A stretch of DNA of 64,000 nucleotides from Marinicrinis sediminis (GTDB lineage: Bacteria > Bacillota > Bacilli > Paenibacillales > KCTC-33676), in assembly GCF_042685085.1 (NCBI RefSeq), contig NZ_JBHUMM010000010.1, forward strand, positions 1 through 64,000. The letters run 5' to 3'. Position numbers and translations under genes: made by a program. Shown here one piece after another: positions 17,508 to 25,601 of this stretch (position 1 is the first letter of the stretch; each line of letters begins with the position of its first letter). Below the pieces are notes generated by a model that saw only the letters and a list, made by a program, of their open reading frames with translations, was not told where the DNA came from and made no database searches.

Positions 17508-17597
17508 CGAATATGGTATTAGGCAAACCTGTTGAAAAGCAGGGACGCAAAGCTATAGGGACTTAGCCTGAACAGGCATGTCAGCCAGTTGCATTCG
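17508..17597 (+). ncRNA. Cyclic-di-GMP-I (GEMM) riboswitch aptamer
   Basis: The aptamer core matches the GEMM-I pattern. AGGCAAACC (17521-17529, with the A before) leads into hairpin CCTGTT-GAAA-AGCAGG with the expected GNRA tetraloop, then GGGACGCAAAGCTA, a second helix, and the 3' element CAGCCAGTTGC. Outer strands CGAAT (17508) and ATTCG (17593) close helix P1. It lies about 80 bases before the PLP decarboxylase start and is followed immediately by a terminator hairpin, so it should control the decarboxylase-chemoreceptor operon in response to the second messenger. Confidence 0.88.
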
Positions 17598-17607
17598 TTT
17601 GCAGGTG

Positions 17608-17640
17608 AACTATAGCTGTCTCTCTAGCTATAGTTTATTT
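17608..17640 (+). terminator. Expression-platform terminator of the c-di-GMP riboswitch
   Basis: A perfect 10-bp stem AACTATAGCT / AGCTATAGTT (17608-17617, 17626-17635) with an eight-base loop and a T-rich tail. Its 5' arm CTATAGCT is the exact reverse complement of AGCTATAG inside the aptamer (17551-17558), so the aptamer segment can act as an antiterminator when not folded around ligand. Confidence 0.75.
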
Positions 17641-17676
17641 AATTTAGAGAGATTTGACAATCAGAAAGGAGTCGAG

Positions 17677-19350
17677 ATGATGGAAACAATGGAACAAACT
17701 AGCATGCAGCGTTATTTTCCGAGTACCGATGGAAACGTGGAGGACCGGCAACAAATCGTTTCATGGATCGAACAATTACTGTCAGGCATGGATGCATTAA
17801 AAGATCCGGATCGCGTGCACTTGAAGGGAGACAAGCAGCGGGGCGAGCAATTCTATCAGAATCTGATTGAGAACAGCCATATTCCATATCGTTCAGGCTC
17901 CATGGAACAGGTTAACGAGAAACTGATTGATCTGATGAAGGATCATCCTTTTCATACCAAACGTTTTATAACCAATATTTTACCGATGGCCAGTACACCC
18001 GGCATTGTCGGCATGATGGCTGCGATGCTCCTGAACGGGAACAATCTGTGGGACGTCTACGGTCCGGCAGGCGCAGAAGCAGAGGTCAGTGTCATCAGCA
18101 TGATGTCCAAGCTCATTGGCTATGATCACACGAAGAGCGGTGGATATACGACATGGGGAGGACAGGGTGCCGTGTTCACGGGGCTTCGAGCTGCCATTGC
18201 CAAGTTTGCCCCTTATGCGATGGAGAGAGGGATTCCCAATCATTTGTATGCGTTTACGAGTGAGGCTGCCCATTATAGTCTGCTGAAGTCAGTAGAAGCG
18301 GTTGGAATGGGACGTGACAAGCTAGTCAAGGTTGCCTGCAATACGGATTCTTCCATGAACATGGAGGATTTGAAAGAAAAAATGAAACGTGTGATCGAAC
18401 TCGGTGGGGTGCCGATTTACATCGTGGCAACAACTGGCACGACCGACGCGATGGGCATAGACGATCTCGCTGAGGTTTATGAGACTTCAGAAAAAATAGC
18501 AAATGCACATGGTCTCAGACGTCCGCACATTCATGCGGATTCCGCTCTGGGTGGCTTCTTCGCTTTCTTCAATACCTATGACTTTGAACATAATCCGCTT
18601 GGCTTCACGCCGCAGGCGCTGCAAGCACTAGAGCAAATCTCAGGCAAGCTGAATAAGCTGGCGTTGGCCGACTCTCTCTGTTTTGATTTCCAGAAACTCG
18701 GACAGACCCCCTATGTGACCAGCCTGTTTCTCGTGAAGGATGCCGCTGATCTTGAACCGATGGATCTGGCGCCGGAGGAAACGCCTTATGTGGGTCACCG
18801 TGGCTACGGTCAATATCATACGGGATATACACTGGAATGCTCGCGTATGGCCAGTGCGGTATCGATGATGGCGGCGTTGACGGCTTTTGGCATTGAGGGG
18901 TATCAACGTCTTCTGGGACAGTTTGTTGAAGTGAGCTGCGCCGTCCGGGAGGGGTTAGCACAAATTCCAGGCGTGGAGGTTGTGAATCCAGATAATCCGG
19001 GCATTACAACACTGTTCCGAATCTATCCCGAAGGTGCGCCGAGATATCAGCAGGAAATCTCGGGAACGTGTTCGATTTACGATCTGAAGCGCAACAATAT
19101 GCTGAACGAGATGCTGTTTGAACGTCTCGGGGAACGACGAAATGAGATGTTTTTTGGGGATACCAAAAAGCATCTGAATGTGAGAAGTGCAGAAGGGGAA
19201 ACGTTGTCTTTATATGCCAGCAAGGTTTTTATCATCTCTCCTTATACGGAACGCAAGGACGTACCGGATATCATTCAATATGTAAAGGAGAGGGTAGCAG
19301 AAACGTTTAAGAATTGGGAGCAACTGATGTATATGAGAGGAGCTGTGTAA
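17677..19350 (+). CDS. Group II PLP-dependent amino acid decarboxylase
   Basis: A 557-residue fold-type I decarboxylase. HIHADSALGG carries the PLP-ring stacking and Asp residues, and DSLCFDFQKLGQTPY holds the likely Schiff-base lysine. TTGTTDAMGIDDL and the C-terminal aromatic-decarboxylase-like region agree with the glutamate/aromatic/diaminobutyrate decarboxylase group. Substrate cannot be read. ATGs at 17677 and 17680 both fit AGGAG at 17667-17671; the upstream frame to 17578 is riboswitch RNA and not coding. The chemoreceptor starts 3 bases after its stop. Confidence 0.82.
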   Translation: MMETMEQTSMQRYFPSTDGNVEDRQQIVSWIEQLLSGMDALKDPDRVHLKGDKQRGEQFYQNLIENSHIPYRSGSMEQVNEKLIDLMKDHPFHTKRFITNILPMASTPGIVGMMAAMLLNGNNLWDVYGPAGAEAEVSVISMMSKLIGYDHTKSGGYTTWGGQGAVFTGLRAAIAKFAPYAMERGIPNHLYAFTSEAAHYSLLKSVEAVGMGRDKLVKVACNTDSSMNMEDLKEKMKRVIELGGVPIYIVATTGTTDAMGIDDLAEVYETSEKIANAHGLRRPHIHADSALGGFFAFFNTYDFEHNPLGFTPQALQALEQISGKLNKLALADSLCFDFQKLGQTPYVTSLFLVKDAADLEPMDLAPEETPYVGHRGYGQYHTGYTLECSRMASAVSMMAALTAFGIEGYQRLLGQFVEVSCAVREGLAQIPGVEVVNPDNPGITTLFRIYPEGAPRYQQEISGTCSIYDLKRNNMLNEMLFERLGERRNEMFFGDTKKHLNVRSAEGETLSLYASKVFIISPYTERKDVPDIIQYVKERVAETFKNWEQLMYMRGAV

Positions 19351-19353
19351 TGC

Positions 19354-21078
19354 ATGAACACCATTCGAAAATTGTTCCACCCGATTCGCAGCCGCATGGC
19401 GGTCAAAATGATTTTGAGCTTGATTGGATTGCTGATTCTCACGTCGCTCGCTTTTTCCATTACCGCCTATGTGACCAACAATCGCTTGGCGGACAAGCTG
19501 GTAGAGGAGTTTGACAAACGGTTGCATACCAATATTCAGATCCTGTCCTCAGAACTTGCAGAGCTGCCGTACCGCTATGATGAGATTCAGGGCATCGGGG
19601 ATGAGCCTTACCAAGTCCTCAAAGGCAAACTGGATCAGCTGCAAGCTGAATATGAGTTGGAAAATGTGTACATTTTGGAAAAGCAGTCGGATACGGACCG
19701 TATCATTTTGCTGACAGGCGTTCCAGATGACTATATGCTTATATACCCGTTTACGGAAGAAATGAATCAGGCAGTCAGTGAGAAGACGATCATGATCAGT
19801 GATATTTATGAAGATGAATACGGCATTCATAAATCTGTGTTTATTCCACTCGAAGCAAGCGACGGGACGGTGACCGCGATTGCGGGCATTGATCTGGATG
19901 CGACCGTCATTCCGCAAACGACCGAGCAGGCGACAACGCTGACGGTAACTATCACCATTTCTGTTCTGGTCGTAGGCATCCTGATTGCGCTGTTCATTAG
20001 TCGGCTGGTCATCAAGCCGCTGAATGAACTGGTAAAAGCGTCGCAATATATGGCATCAGGCAACTTTACATACAATGTTGAGAACCGCAGAAGTGATGAA
20101 TTCGGAAAGCTGGCAGAAGCATTTACCACGATGCGGCAAAGCTTGCGCACCTTGCTTTCTCACATGTCCAGTTCCTCTATTCAAATTGCAGAATCCAGTC
20201 AGAAGCTGAGAGGTTCGGCAGGGGAAACACAGCGGGGAGCCGAGCAGGTAGCCGATTCGATGACCCAGATCAATCAGGGCATCAATGAAGTCGTCACTTC
20301 CGTTTCCTTCAGTACCGATACGGTCATGAATATGGATCAGGAGCTGCAGACGGTCACGAACGAATCCGCGGAAATGGTGACGATCGCAAGTCACGTCGCC
20401 CGCAGCGCGGAAACGGGTCAAACCCTACTGGAGTCAACCATCTCACAAATGGATGACATCAAGCGTACGATGCAGCAGTCGCAGCAGACCGCTTCCCGTC
20501 TTGACCAGCGCTCCGAGGAAATTGTGGAAATCATCGACCTGATTGTAGGGATCTCGCAGCAGACCAATTTGCTGGCCTTGAATGCGTCGATTGAAGCAGC
20601 CAGGGTCGGTGAGCATGGCAAGGGCTTTGCCGTGGTAGCGGGCGAGGTGAAGAAGCTGGCGGAGCAATCGTCCAGGGCGGCCCAATCCATTTCGGAACGA
20701 ATCCTGAATACGAAAGCAGACAGCCAGGAAGTGGTGCAGCATATTGAGCGCAGTCATCATATGGTGAACCAGGGCCACCATTCCATTCAGGATACATATG
20801 AGCATCTGAACGTCATTTTTAAGGGCATCAAGGAGTTTGCGAAGAAAACAGAGGTACTCATGTCAGCGATGCAGCAGACGAGAGACTCGTTTACCGGTAT
20901 ATCAGGTTCCATGCAGCAAATCTCCAGTGTGACACAGGAACAGGCTGCGGGAGCAGAACAAGTGGCAGCGATTGCACAACAGCAAAGTGCATCCGTTCAG
21001 GAGATGAATGCGGCTATTCTCATGCTGTCCAGCATGGCGGGCGACCTGAAGGAAGCTGTCAACAAGTTTGAGCTGTAA
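19354..21078 (+). CDS. Methyl-accepting chemotaxis protein, transmembrane
   Basis: A 574-residue chemoreceptor. TM1 about 18-40, an external sensor of about 155 residues (41-196) that reads like a single Cache domain (FIPLEASDGTVTAIAGID), TM2 about 197-219, HAMP about 220-272, and a long cytoplasmic coiled coil. The CheA/CheW-binding tip is intact: QQTNLLALNASIEAARVGEHGKGFAVVAGEV in the family, here present near residue 400. It begins 3 bases after the decarboxylase stop and so falls under the same c-di-GMP riboswitch. It may sense the decarboxylase substrate or product; that is inference. Confidence 0.92.
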   Translation: MNTIRKLFHPIRSRMAVKMILSLIGLLILTSLAFSITAYVTNNRLADKLVEEFDKRLHTNIQILSSELAELPYRYDEIQGIGDEPYQVLKGKLDQLQAEYELENVYILEKQSDTDRIILLTGVPDDYMLIYPFTEEMNQAVSEKTIMISDIYEDEYGIHKSVFIPLEASDGTVTAIAGIDLDATVIPQTTEQATTLTVTITISVLVVGILIALFISRLVIKPLNELVKASQYMASGNFTYNVENRRSDEFGKLAEAFTTMRQSLRTLLSHMSSSSIQIAESSQKLRGSAGETQRGAEQVADSMTQINQGINEVVTSVSFSTDTVMNMDQELQTVTNESAEMVTIASHVARSAETGQTLLESTISQMDDIKRTMQQSQQTASRLDQRSEEIVEIIDLIVGISQQTNLLALNASIEAARVGEHGKGFAVVAGEVKKLAEQSSRAAQSISERILNTKADSQEVVQHIERSHHMVNQGHHSIQDTYEHLNVIFKGIKEFAKKTEVLMSAMQQTRDSFTGISGSMQQISSVTQEQAAGAEQVAAIAQQQSASVQEMNAAILMLSSMAGDLKEAVNKFEL

Positions 21079-21214
21079 GGGATTTGCCGAGCGAAGCCCG
21101 TGTTTAACCGATGGGCTCGTTAGTTGCCACCAGGCAGCGTGAAAGTGACAAGCAGAAATGACCGAATATCAGAGAGAGAAAGCAAGAGGAGATTGTAAAT
21201 AGATCGAAGCAAAA

Positions 21215-21250
21215 GGAGCAGGGGATGCGTGAATACAGCATCCCTGCTCC
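21215..21250. terminator. Bidirectional terminator between chemoreceptor and IMPase gene
   Basis: GGAGCAGGGGATGC pairs with CATCCCTGCTCC. T-rich tails lie on both sides (TTTCTGCTGTTCTT on plus, TTTTGCTTCG on minus), so it can serve both convergent genes. Confidence 0.7.
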
Positions 21251-21293
21251 TTTCTGCTGTTCTTATCTGACTCCTGTTTTCCCTTCATCTGGA

Positions 21294-22109
21294 TTAGGCT
21301 GATCCTAAAACAGCTTGTACGAGATGAAGAATGTGCTCATGCTGATCAGGCAGGGCGGCTACCAGGCAGGGCTCATCCAGCATCCCCGTAAAGGAATTTC
21401 CTTGGAAATCGGTGATCACGGCTCCCGCTTCCTGTGCGATTAGAACCCCCGCGTACAAGTCTTCTTCTTCTGTCTGATAGACCACAATGGCATCCAGGTC
21501 TCCCCGAGCGAGCATGACCCACAGCAGGGAGGGAGCCCAAAGATTGAGTACACGTTTGCATTGCTTTTCCATCTGATGTCGTATTCGTTTGGCAATGGGG
21601 TCCTGCTGAACCTGATACCCTTGTACCCATCCCGCCGTAGGGGCTTTCAGTCTGTTGTGATAATGAAGAGGTTTCAATGGAATCGGGGCCCCGTTGCATG
21701 TTGTGCCGTGCCCCTGTTCTCCGATATACAGGCGATCGAGGACGGAATCATAGATGACACCCAGCCGTGGCTGTTGTTGATAGAGCAGCGTGATCACCAC
21801 CCCGTATAAGGGAAGGCCAACGGCATAATTATGGGTCCCGTCAAGCGGATCGATGAGCCACATCCATTCGCTGTCTGGACCCACATGACCGGATTCTTCA
21901 CTGTACAAGTGATGATCCGGGAATTGCTGCATGAGGATGGTCAATATTTTCTGTTCAGCCAAATGATCCACGTGGGTGACAAGATCTCCAAACTTGTCTT
22001 TCTCCGTGCTGATTATTTCATGACCAAAATGTTGTCTGGCTATCTGACCCGCTGCTACGGCAGCATCGCTGGCTGCTGTTTTTGCTTTTGCTAATAGAGA
22101 AGCTTCCAT
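21294..22109 (-). CDS. Inositol monophosphatase family protein
   Basis: A 271-residue Mg-dependent sugar-phosphate phosphatase. Motif 1 WLIDPLDGTHNY holds the metal-binding Asp pair, with Glu in YSEESG upstream. Motif 2 is divergent: EEEDLYAGVLIAQEAGAVITD instead of the usual WDxAAG, but the Asp is kept. Substrates of this family include inositol-1-P, fructose-1,6-bisP and PAP. ATG preceded by AGGAGA on the minus strand. Stands alone. An imperfect tandem repeat lies in its upstream region (22148-22177). Confidence 0.85.
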   Translation of the reverse strand: MEASLLAKAKTAASDAAVAAGQIARQHFGHEIISTEKDKFGDLVTHVDHLAEQKILTILMQQFPDHHLYSEESGHVGPDSEWMWLIDPLDGTHNYAVGLPLYGVVITLLYQQQPRLGVIYDSVLDRLYIGEQGHGTTCNGAPIPLKPLHYHNRLKAPTAGWVQGYQVQQDPIAKRIRHQMEKQCKRVLNLWAPSLLWVMLARGDLDAIVVYQTEEEDLYAGVLIAQEAGAVITDFQGNSFTGMLDEPCLVAALPDQHEHILHLVQAVLGSA

Positions 22110-22350
22110 ATCTCATTTCTCCTTTTGAAAGCTGGTATTTGGATGCACCTAAGAGACCTTTTGGCCTAAGAGACCTTACGGTCTGAAAAGTCCCAATTTT
22201 GAAAGAACGGTCAGTAACCGAAGTTTGGTACGAATTCTGTAGGGTAGGTCAATAGACGCATACATAAGATAACAGGGTTAATCTGTACGATAAGCATGAC
22301 CTCCATGACCAGGATGACATGCATAAGAGGTATAAAGGAGCCGTGGGCAG

Positions 22351-23172
22351 ATGAAGGTGGATATCAGCTATAAGCAGCCGAAACAAATTTTGACCGTAAC
22401 GGGCGGATTTCTTGAAGGGTACACGCACTCGCTGAATCCATATGCGGGATGCGCATTCGCCTGCTCATATTGCTATGTACGCCGGATGCCTGTGGGCCTG
22501 TTTCGTGGTCAGCCCTGGGGCACGTGGGTGCAGGTGAAGGAAGAGGCGGCGGAGCAATTGCGAATCGACATGCGCAAGGCGAGAAAAAAGGGCAAGGTGA
22601 CGATCTTCATGTCTTCCAGTACCGATCCCTATCAGCCTGTGGAATACCAGGCGAGGATTACACGGTCCTTGCTGGAAGTGCTGGTAGAGGAAAAGCCGGA
22701 CTTTTTGTTTGTGCAGACGCGCAGTCCCCTCGTTACCCGTGACATCGATTTATTTCAGCAACTACAAGATCGTATCCGTATCAGCATGACGATCGAAACC
22801 GATCTGGAGCGTGTTCGCAAAGCCTTTAGTCCCGCCGCCCCACCGATTCCTGCGAGACTGCGGGCATTGGAGCAAATCTCAGAATCGGGTCTTCCCGCAC
22901 AGGCCACCCTTGCCCCGCTGTTGCCCTTCAGTCCATCTTTTCCGAAGAAACTTGCAGAGATCGTGGATCGGGTTTGCATTGATGATTTCTACGCTGGGGA
23001 TGGCAGTGGAGGCAAGCGCACCGAACAATTGAAGATCCGTCAGATATATGAAGAGATGGGTCTGGAGCAGTGGTACGGCAAAGGCATGCATGAAAAGGTG
23101 TATCCGCTGTTTCAAGGTGATTTTACGGAGGATCAGATTTTGCTTAGCAGAGAAGGTTTCCTGCCGGATTAG
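22351..23172 (+). CDS. SplB-like radical SAM protein
   Basis: A 273-residue radical SAM protein with the CxxxCxxC cluster motif in GCAFACSYCYVRR (residues 33-45) and SSSTDPYQPVE typical of the SPL (spore photoproduct lyase-like) group. True SplB has a conserved Cys near the C-terminus used in lesion repair; no such Cys is evident here, so this is more likely the broad SPL-family protein of unknown substrate found in many bacteria. AAAGGAG lies 11 bases before the ATG. Confidence 0.8.
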   Translation: MKVDISYKQPKQILTVTGGFLEGYTHSLNPYAGCAFACSYCYVRRMPVGLFRGQPWGTWVQVKEEAAEQLRIDMRKARKKGKVTIFMSSSTDPYQPVEYQARITRSLLEVLVEEKPDFLFVQTRSPLVTRDIDLFQQLQDRIRISMTIETDLERVRKAFSPAAPPIPARLRALEQISESGLPAQATLAPLLPFSPSFPKKLAEIVDRVCIDDFYAGDGSGGKRTEQLKIRQIYEEMGLEQWYGKGMHEKVYPLFQGDFTEDQILLSREGFLPD

Positions 23173-23210
23173 GCTTCGATCATCGTCTTCATCTTTTTCA
23201 TGGTTTTAGG

Positions 23211-23336
23211 CTACTGAAAGTGATCTCTAGGTGCAAGCGCATCGGTAGGGGAACCATTCATGTACACGGCTCGTATCCGTTCATCCTGACTGGCTACGCC
23301 AAGCATGAGTCTATACATATCTGCTTCGCTTCTCAT
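23211..23336 (-). pseudogene. Truncated aminoglycoside 6-adenylyltransferase (AadE-like) remnant
   Basis: A 41-codon frame, missing from long-ORF lists, starts with ATG after GGGGGTG and reads MRSEADMYRLMLG then DERIRAVYMNGSPTD and ends APRDHFQ-stop. This matches the first 41 residues of AadE-type enzymes, in which a nucleotidyltransferase domain normally follows (about 280-290 residues in all). After the TAG no further AadE-like sequence is seen in any frame. Only the N-terminus survives, including MNGS of the nucleotide-binding motif, so it cannot confer resistance. Confidence 0.65.
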
Positions 23337-23595
23337 CGTCCGTCACCCCCTTTCCGCGAGTTCCATTTTGGAATAGCATAACATAAAATGGCAGTTAAAC
23401 CGATGCGCTCATCGGTAGATGAAGCAAAGATGAATCATCTATTCATCCCAAATTAATGGATGATCGTACTTCCGAATTGGCGAAATGATTGCACAGCCCA
23501 ATTTGCGGTATGATAGAAAAAGGATAAACAGCGAAAACGAATGGCGGGATAGAATGGAAAAAATCATTTACAAGGAATAGAGGAGAGGGTGCGCT

Positions 23596-24207
23596 ATGTA
23601 CATACCAGCAGTCAATCAGGTGAACGATCCGGAAAAATTGGCTGACTTTATAACCACATACAGTTTTGGCATTCTGTTTTCACAAACGGAGGAGGGTCCG
23701 TGGGCCACCCATCTGCCTTTTGTTGTGAAGCGAGGGGAGAACCATACCCTGGAACTTTTGGGCCACATGGCCAAAGTGAATCCCCACTGGTCCAAGATCA
23801 GGGAGGAGATACTGGTAGTGTTTCAGGGGCCACATGCCTATATTTCTCCCACCTGGTACGGAGAAAAGCAGACCGCCCCGACATGGAATTATACGGCGGT
23901 TCATGCTTACGGACGTTTTGAATGTGTGGATAATCGGGATGAGCTGATTGCCATCCTGGAGGCATCCATTGAGCAAAATGAAAGCCGATTCGCCTCCCCG
24001 TGGCGTACGGATTTATCTAGTGAAGAAAATGAGCGTTTGATGGAGATGGTCATGGGATTTCGAATTCAGGTACATCGGCTGGAAGGCAACTTCAAGCTGA
24101 ATCAGCATCATACCAGCGAGCGCAAACAACGAACGATTGCCGGACTTCGACAAGCTGGCGATCCTTCTTCCATGCAGGTCGCAGACTGGATGGAGCAAGA
24201 GACCTGA
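23596..24207 (+). CDS. paiB: PaiB-family FMN-binding protein
   Basis: A 203-residue protein of the PaiB/split-barrel FMN-binding family: MYIPAVNQ start, THLPFVV, GHMAKVNPHW, FQGPHAYISPTWY, VPTWNY-type WNYTAVHAYG, and the C-terminal IAGLR. In Bacillus, PaiB with the acetyltransferase PaiA affects sporulation and protease expression; paiA is not adjacent here. GAGGAGAGGG precedes the ATG. Its stop is 2 bases from the end of the convergent exporter gene. Confidence 0.88.
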   Translation: MYIPAVNQVNDPEKLADFITTYSFGILFSQTEEGPWATHLPFVVKRGENHTLELLGHMAKVNPHWSKIREEILVVFQGPHAYISPTWYGEKQTAPTWNYTAVHAYGRFECVDNRDELIAILEASIEQNESRFASPWRTDLSSEENERLMEMVMGFRIQVHRLEGNFKLNQHHTSERKQRTIAGLRQAGDPSSMQVADWMEQET

Positions 24208-24209
24208 GC

Positions 24210-25076
24210 TCAAGATCCCCACAGGCCTAATAAGAGAACACCGGACGTGACCCATATGGAAGAGATGATTCGTTTGCTGCCCTGTCGTTCTCCCAATATC
24301 CAGATGCCCATGATCGTACCAAACACGGTACCGATCTCTCTCATCGGAGCGAGCTGAGAGACGGGAGCCAGTGAAAGGGCGTAGAGAAACAACAAGTACC
24401 CGCCTGGCGCAATGACTCCACCTAGCAGGATGGTTCGCCAATGGAGTCGAAACTCAGCTTTGATATGCGGAGTGCGCAATCGATAGAGTACCCAGCTGAG
24501 TACGATGAAATTGCCCAGGTGAGTGGCTCCATTCAAGACAACGGGATGAAAATAAAGCAGCGTGATCTTGTTTATCACGAGATTTGCTGTGATGCAGATG
24601 CCTACCGCCAGTGCGACAAGCGGCGCCTTGCTTGCTTGACGGCGGAGTCGTGGGCGCTTCCAATATGTCAGATCACTTAGCAAGAACATCCCCATCACAA
24701 TGAGAAGCACGCCAAGCCAACCGAACAGGGAAAGCTGTTCATGTAGTACGGTGACCCCGATGACAGGTACGAGCAACGGACTGGTGCCTCTCATGATCGG
24801 GTAGACTTGGGACATGTCGCCAATGGTGTAGGCATAGGCGAGCAAGCCGGTATATATTGCATGCACCAGCATGGATAGAAGCAGCAGAGAAACACTGACC
24901 AGGGTGTAGGACTCCTGGGTGCCCACCATTAGCGCCCATGGTAAAAAGACGATCATCGCCACAAGCTGGGCATGCCATAAAAAAGCAAACTTGTTGGTGC
25001 TTTTTTTCGTAAACAAATTCCACAACGCATGAAGAAATCCGGACAGAATAACCAGGAGTATGACGGTATATACCAT
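24210..25076 (-). CDS. EamA/DMT-superfamily transporter
   Basis: A 288-residue membrane protein with about ten hydrophobic helices in two EamA repeats, the second starting near residue 152 (PLVALAVGICITANLVINKI). ALWNLFTKKS near the N-terminus and PIMRGTSPLLVPVIG are typical of drug/metabolite exporters. Substrate unknown. AGAGGAAC precedes the ATG on the minus strand. It converges on paiB with almost no spacer and no obvious terminator between them. Confidence 0.85.
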   Translation of the reverse strand: MVYTVILLVILSGFLHALWNLFTKKSTNKFAFLWHAQLVAMIVFLPWALMVGTQESYTLVSVSLLLLSMLVHAIYTGLLAYAYTIGDMSQVYPIMRGTSPLLVPVIGVTVLHEQLSLFGWLGVLLIVMGMFLLSDLTYWKRPRLRRQASKAPLVALAVGICITANLVINKITLLYFHPVVLNGATHLGNFIVLSWVLYRLRTPHIKAEFRLHWRTILLGGVIAPGGYLLFLYALSLAPVSQLAPMREIGTVFGTIMGIWILGERQGSKRIISSIWVTSGVLLLGLWGS

Positions 25077-25201
25077 GGGCGTTCCTCTTTTCTTGCCTAT
25101 GCAGAAGATAAAAGAAAGATCGGCAGCGATTTGCTTCGCTGCTGAGAAATCGGTATGCTGGCATTGTACAACAACATGAAAGTGACAGGAGGGATAAGCA
25201 G

Positions 25202-25498
25202 ATGCTGCTTGTCATGGTTCGATTCAAGGTAAAGACGGATAAACGGGAAGCGTTGCTGGAGCTTGCTCAAAAGCTGGTGGACAACACGGTCAAGGAAGAG
25301 GGCTATGTCAGTTATGAACTGACGGAGATTAGTCTGGCGTCCAACGAGTTTATGTTTGTAGAGAAGTGGGCCAGCAAGGAAACGCTGGACAAGCATGGCA
25401 GTACGGATTTTTTCAAGGAACAGTCCGGGCATTTGGCTCAGCTTCTTGATGGAGAACCGCAAACGGAAGTCTATGTATTGGGTGACCGTCTCGTATAA
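25202..25498 (+). CDS. Antibiotic-biosynthesis-monooxygenase (ABM) domain protein
   Basis: A 98-residue dimeric alpha-beta barrel protein: MLLVMVRFKVK start, EEGYVSYELTE, FMFVEKWASKETLDKH. Members act as putative quinol monooxygenases or heme-degrading-like enzymes without a bound cofactor; the reaction here is not predictable. GGAGGG lies 8-10 bases before the ATG. Monocistronic, followed by a terminator. Confidence 0.82.
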   Translation: MLLVMVRFKVKTDKREALLELAQKLVDNTVKEEGYVSYELTEISLASNEFMFVEKWASKETLDKHGSTDFFKEQSGHLAQLLDGEPQTEVYVLGDRLV

Positions 25499-25530
25499 GT
25501 GTACAGGTAAGGTAGGGTAAAGACAGGAAG

Positions 25531-25575
25531 AGAGGGACATCGTATGCGCTGTACGATAAGTCCCTCTCTTTTTTC
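25531..25575. terminator. Rho-independent terminator after the ABM gene
   Basis: AGAGGGAC / GTCCCTCT with an inner ATCGTA / TACGAT stem, followed by six T on plus. It also lies at the end of the leftward PAS chemoreceptor gene. Confidence 0.8.
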
Positions 25576-25601
25576 GTCAATCCAGACTGATCCTGTTGTG
25601 G

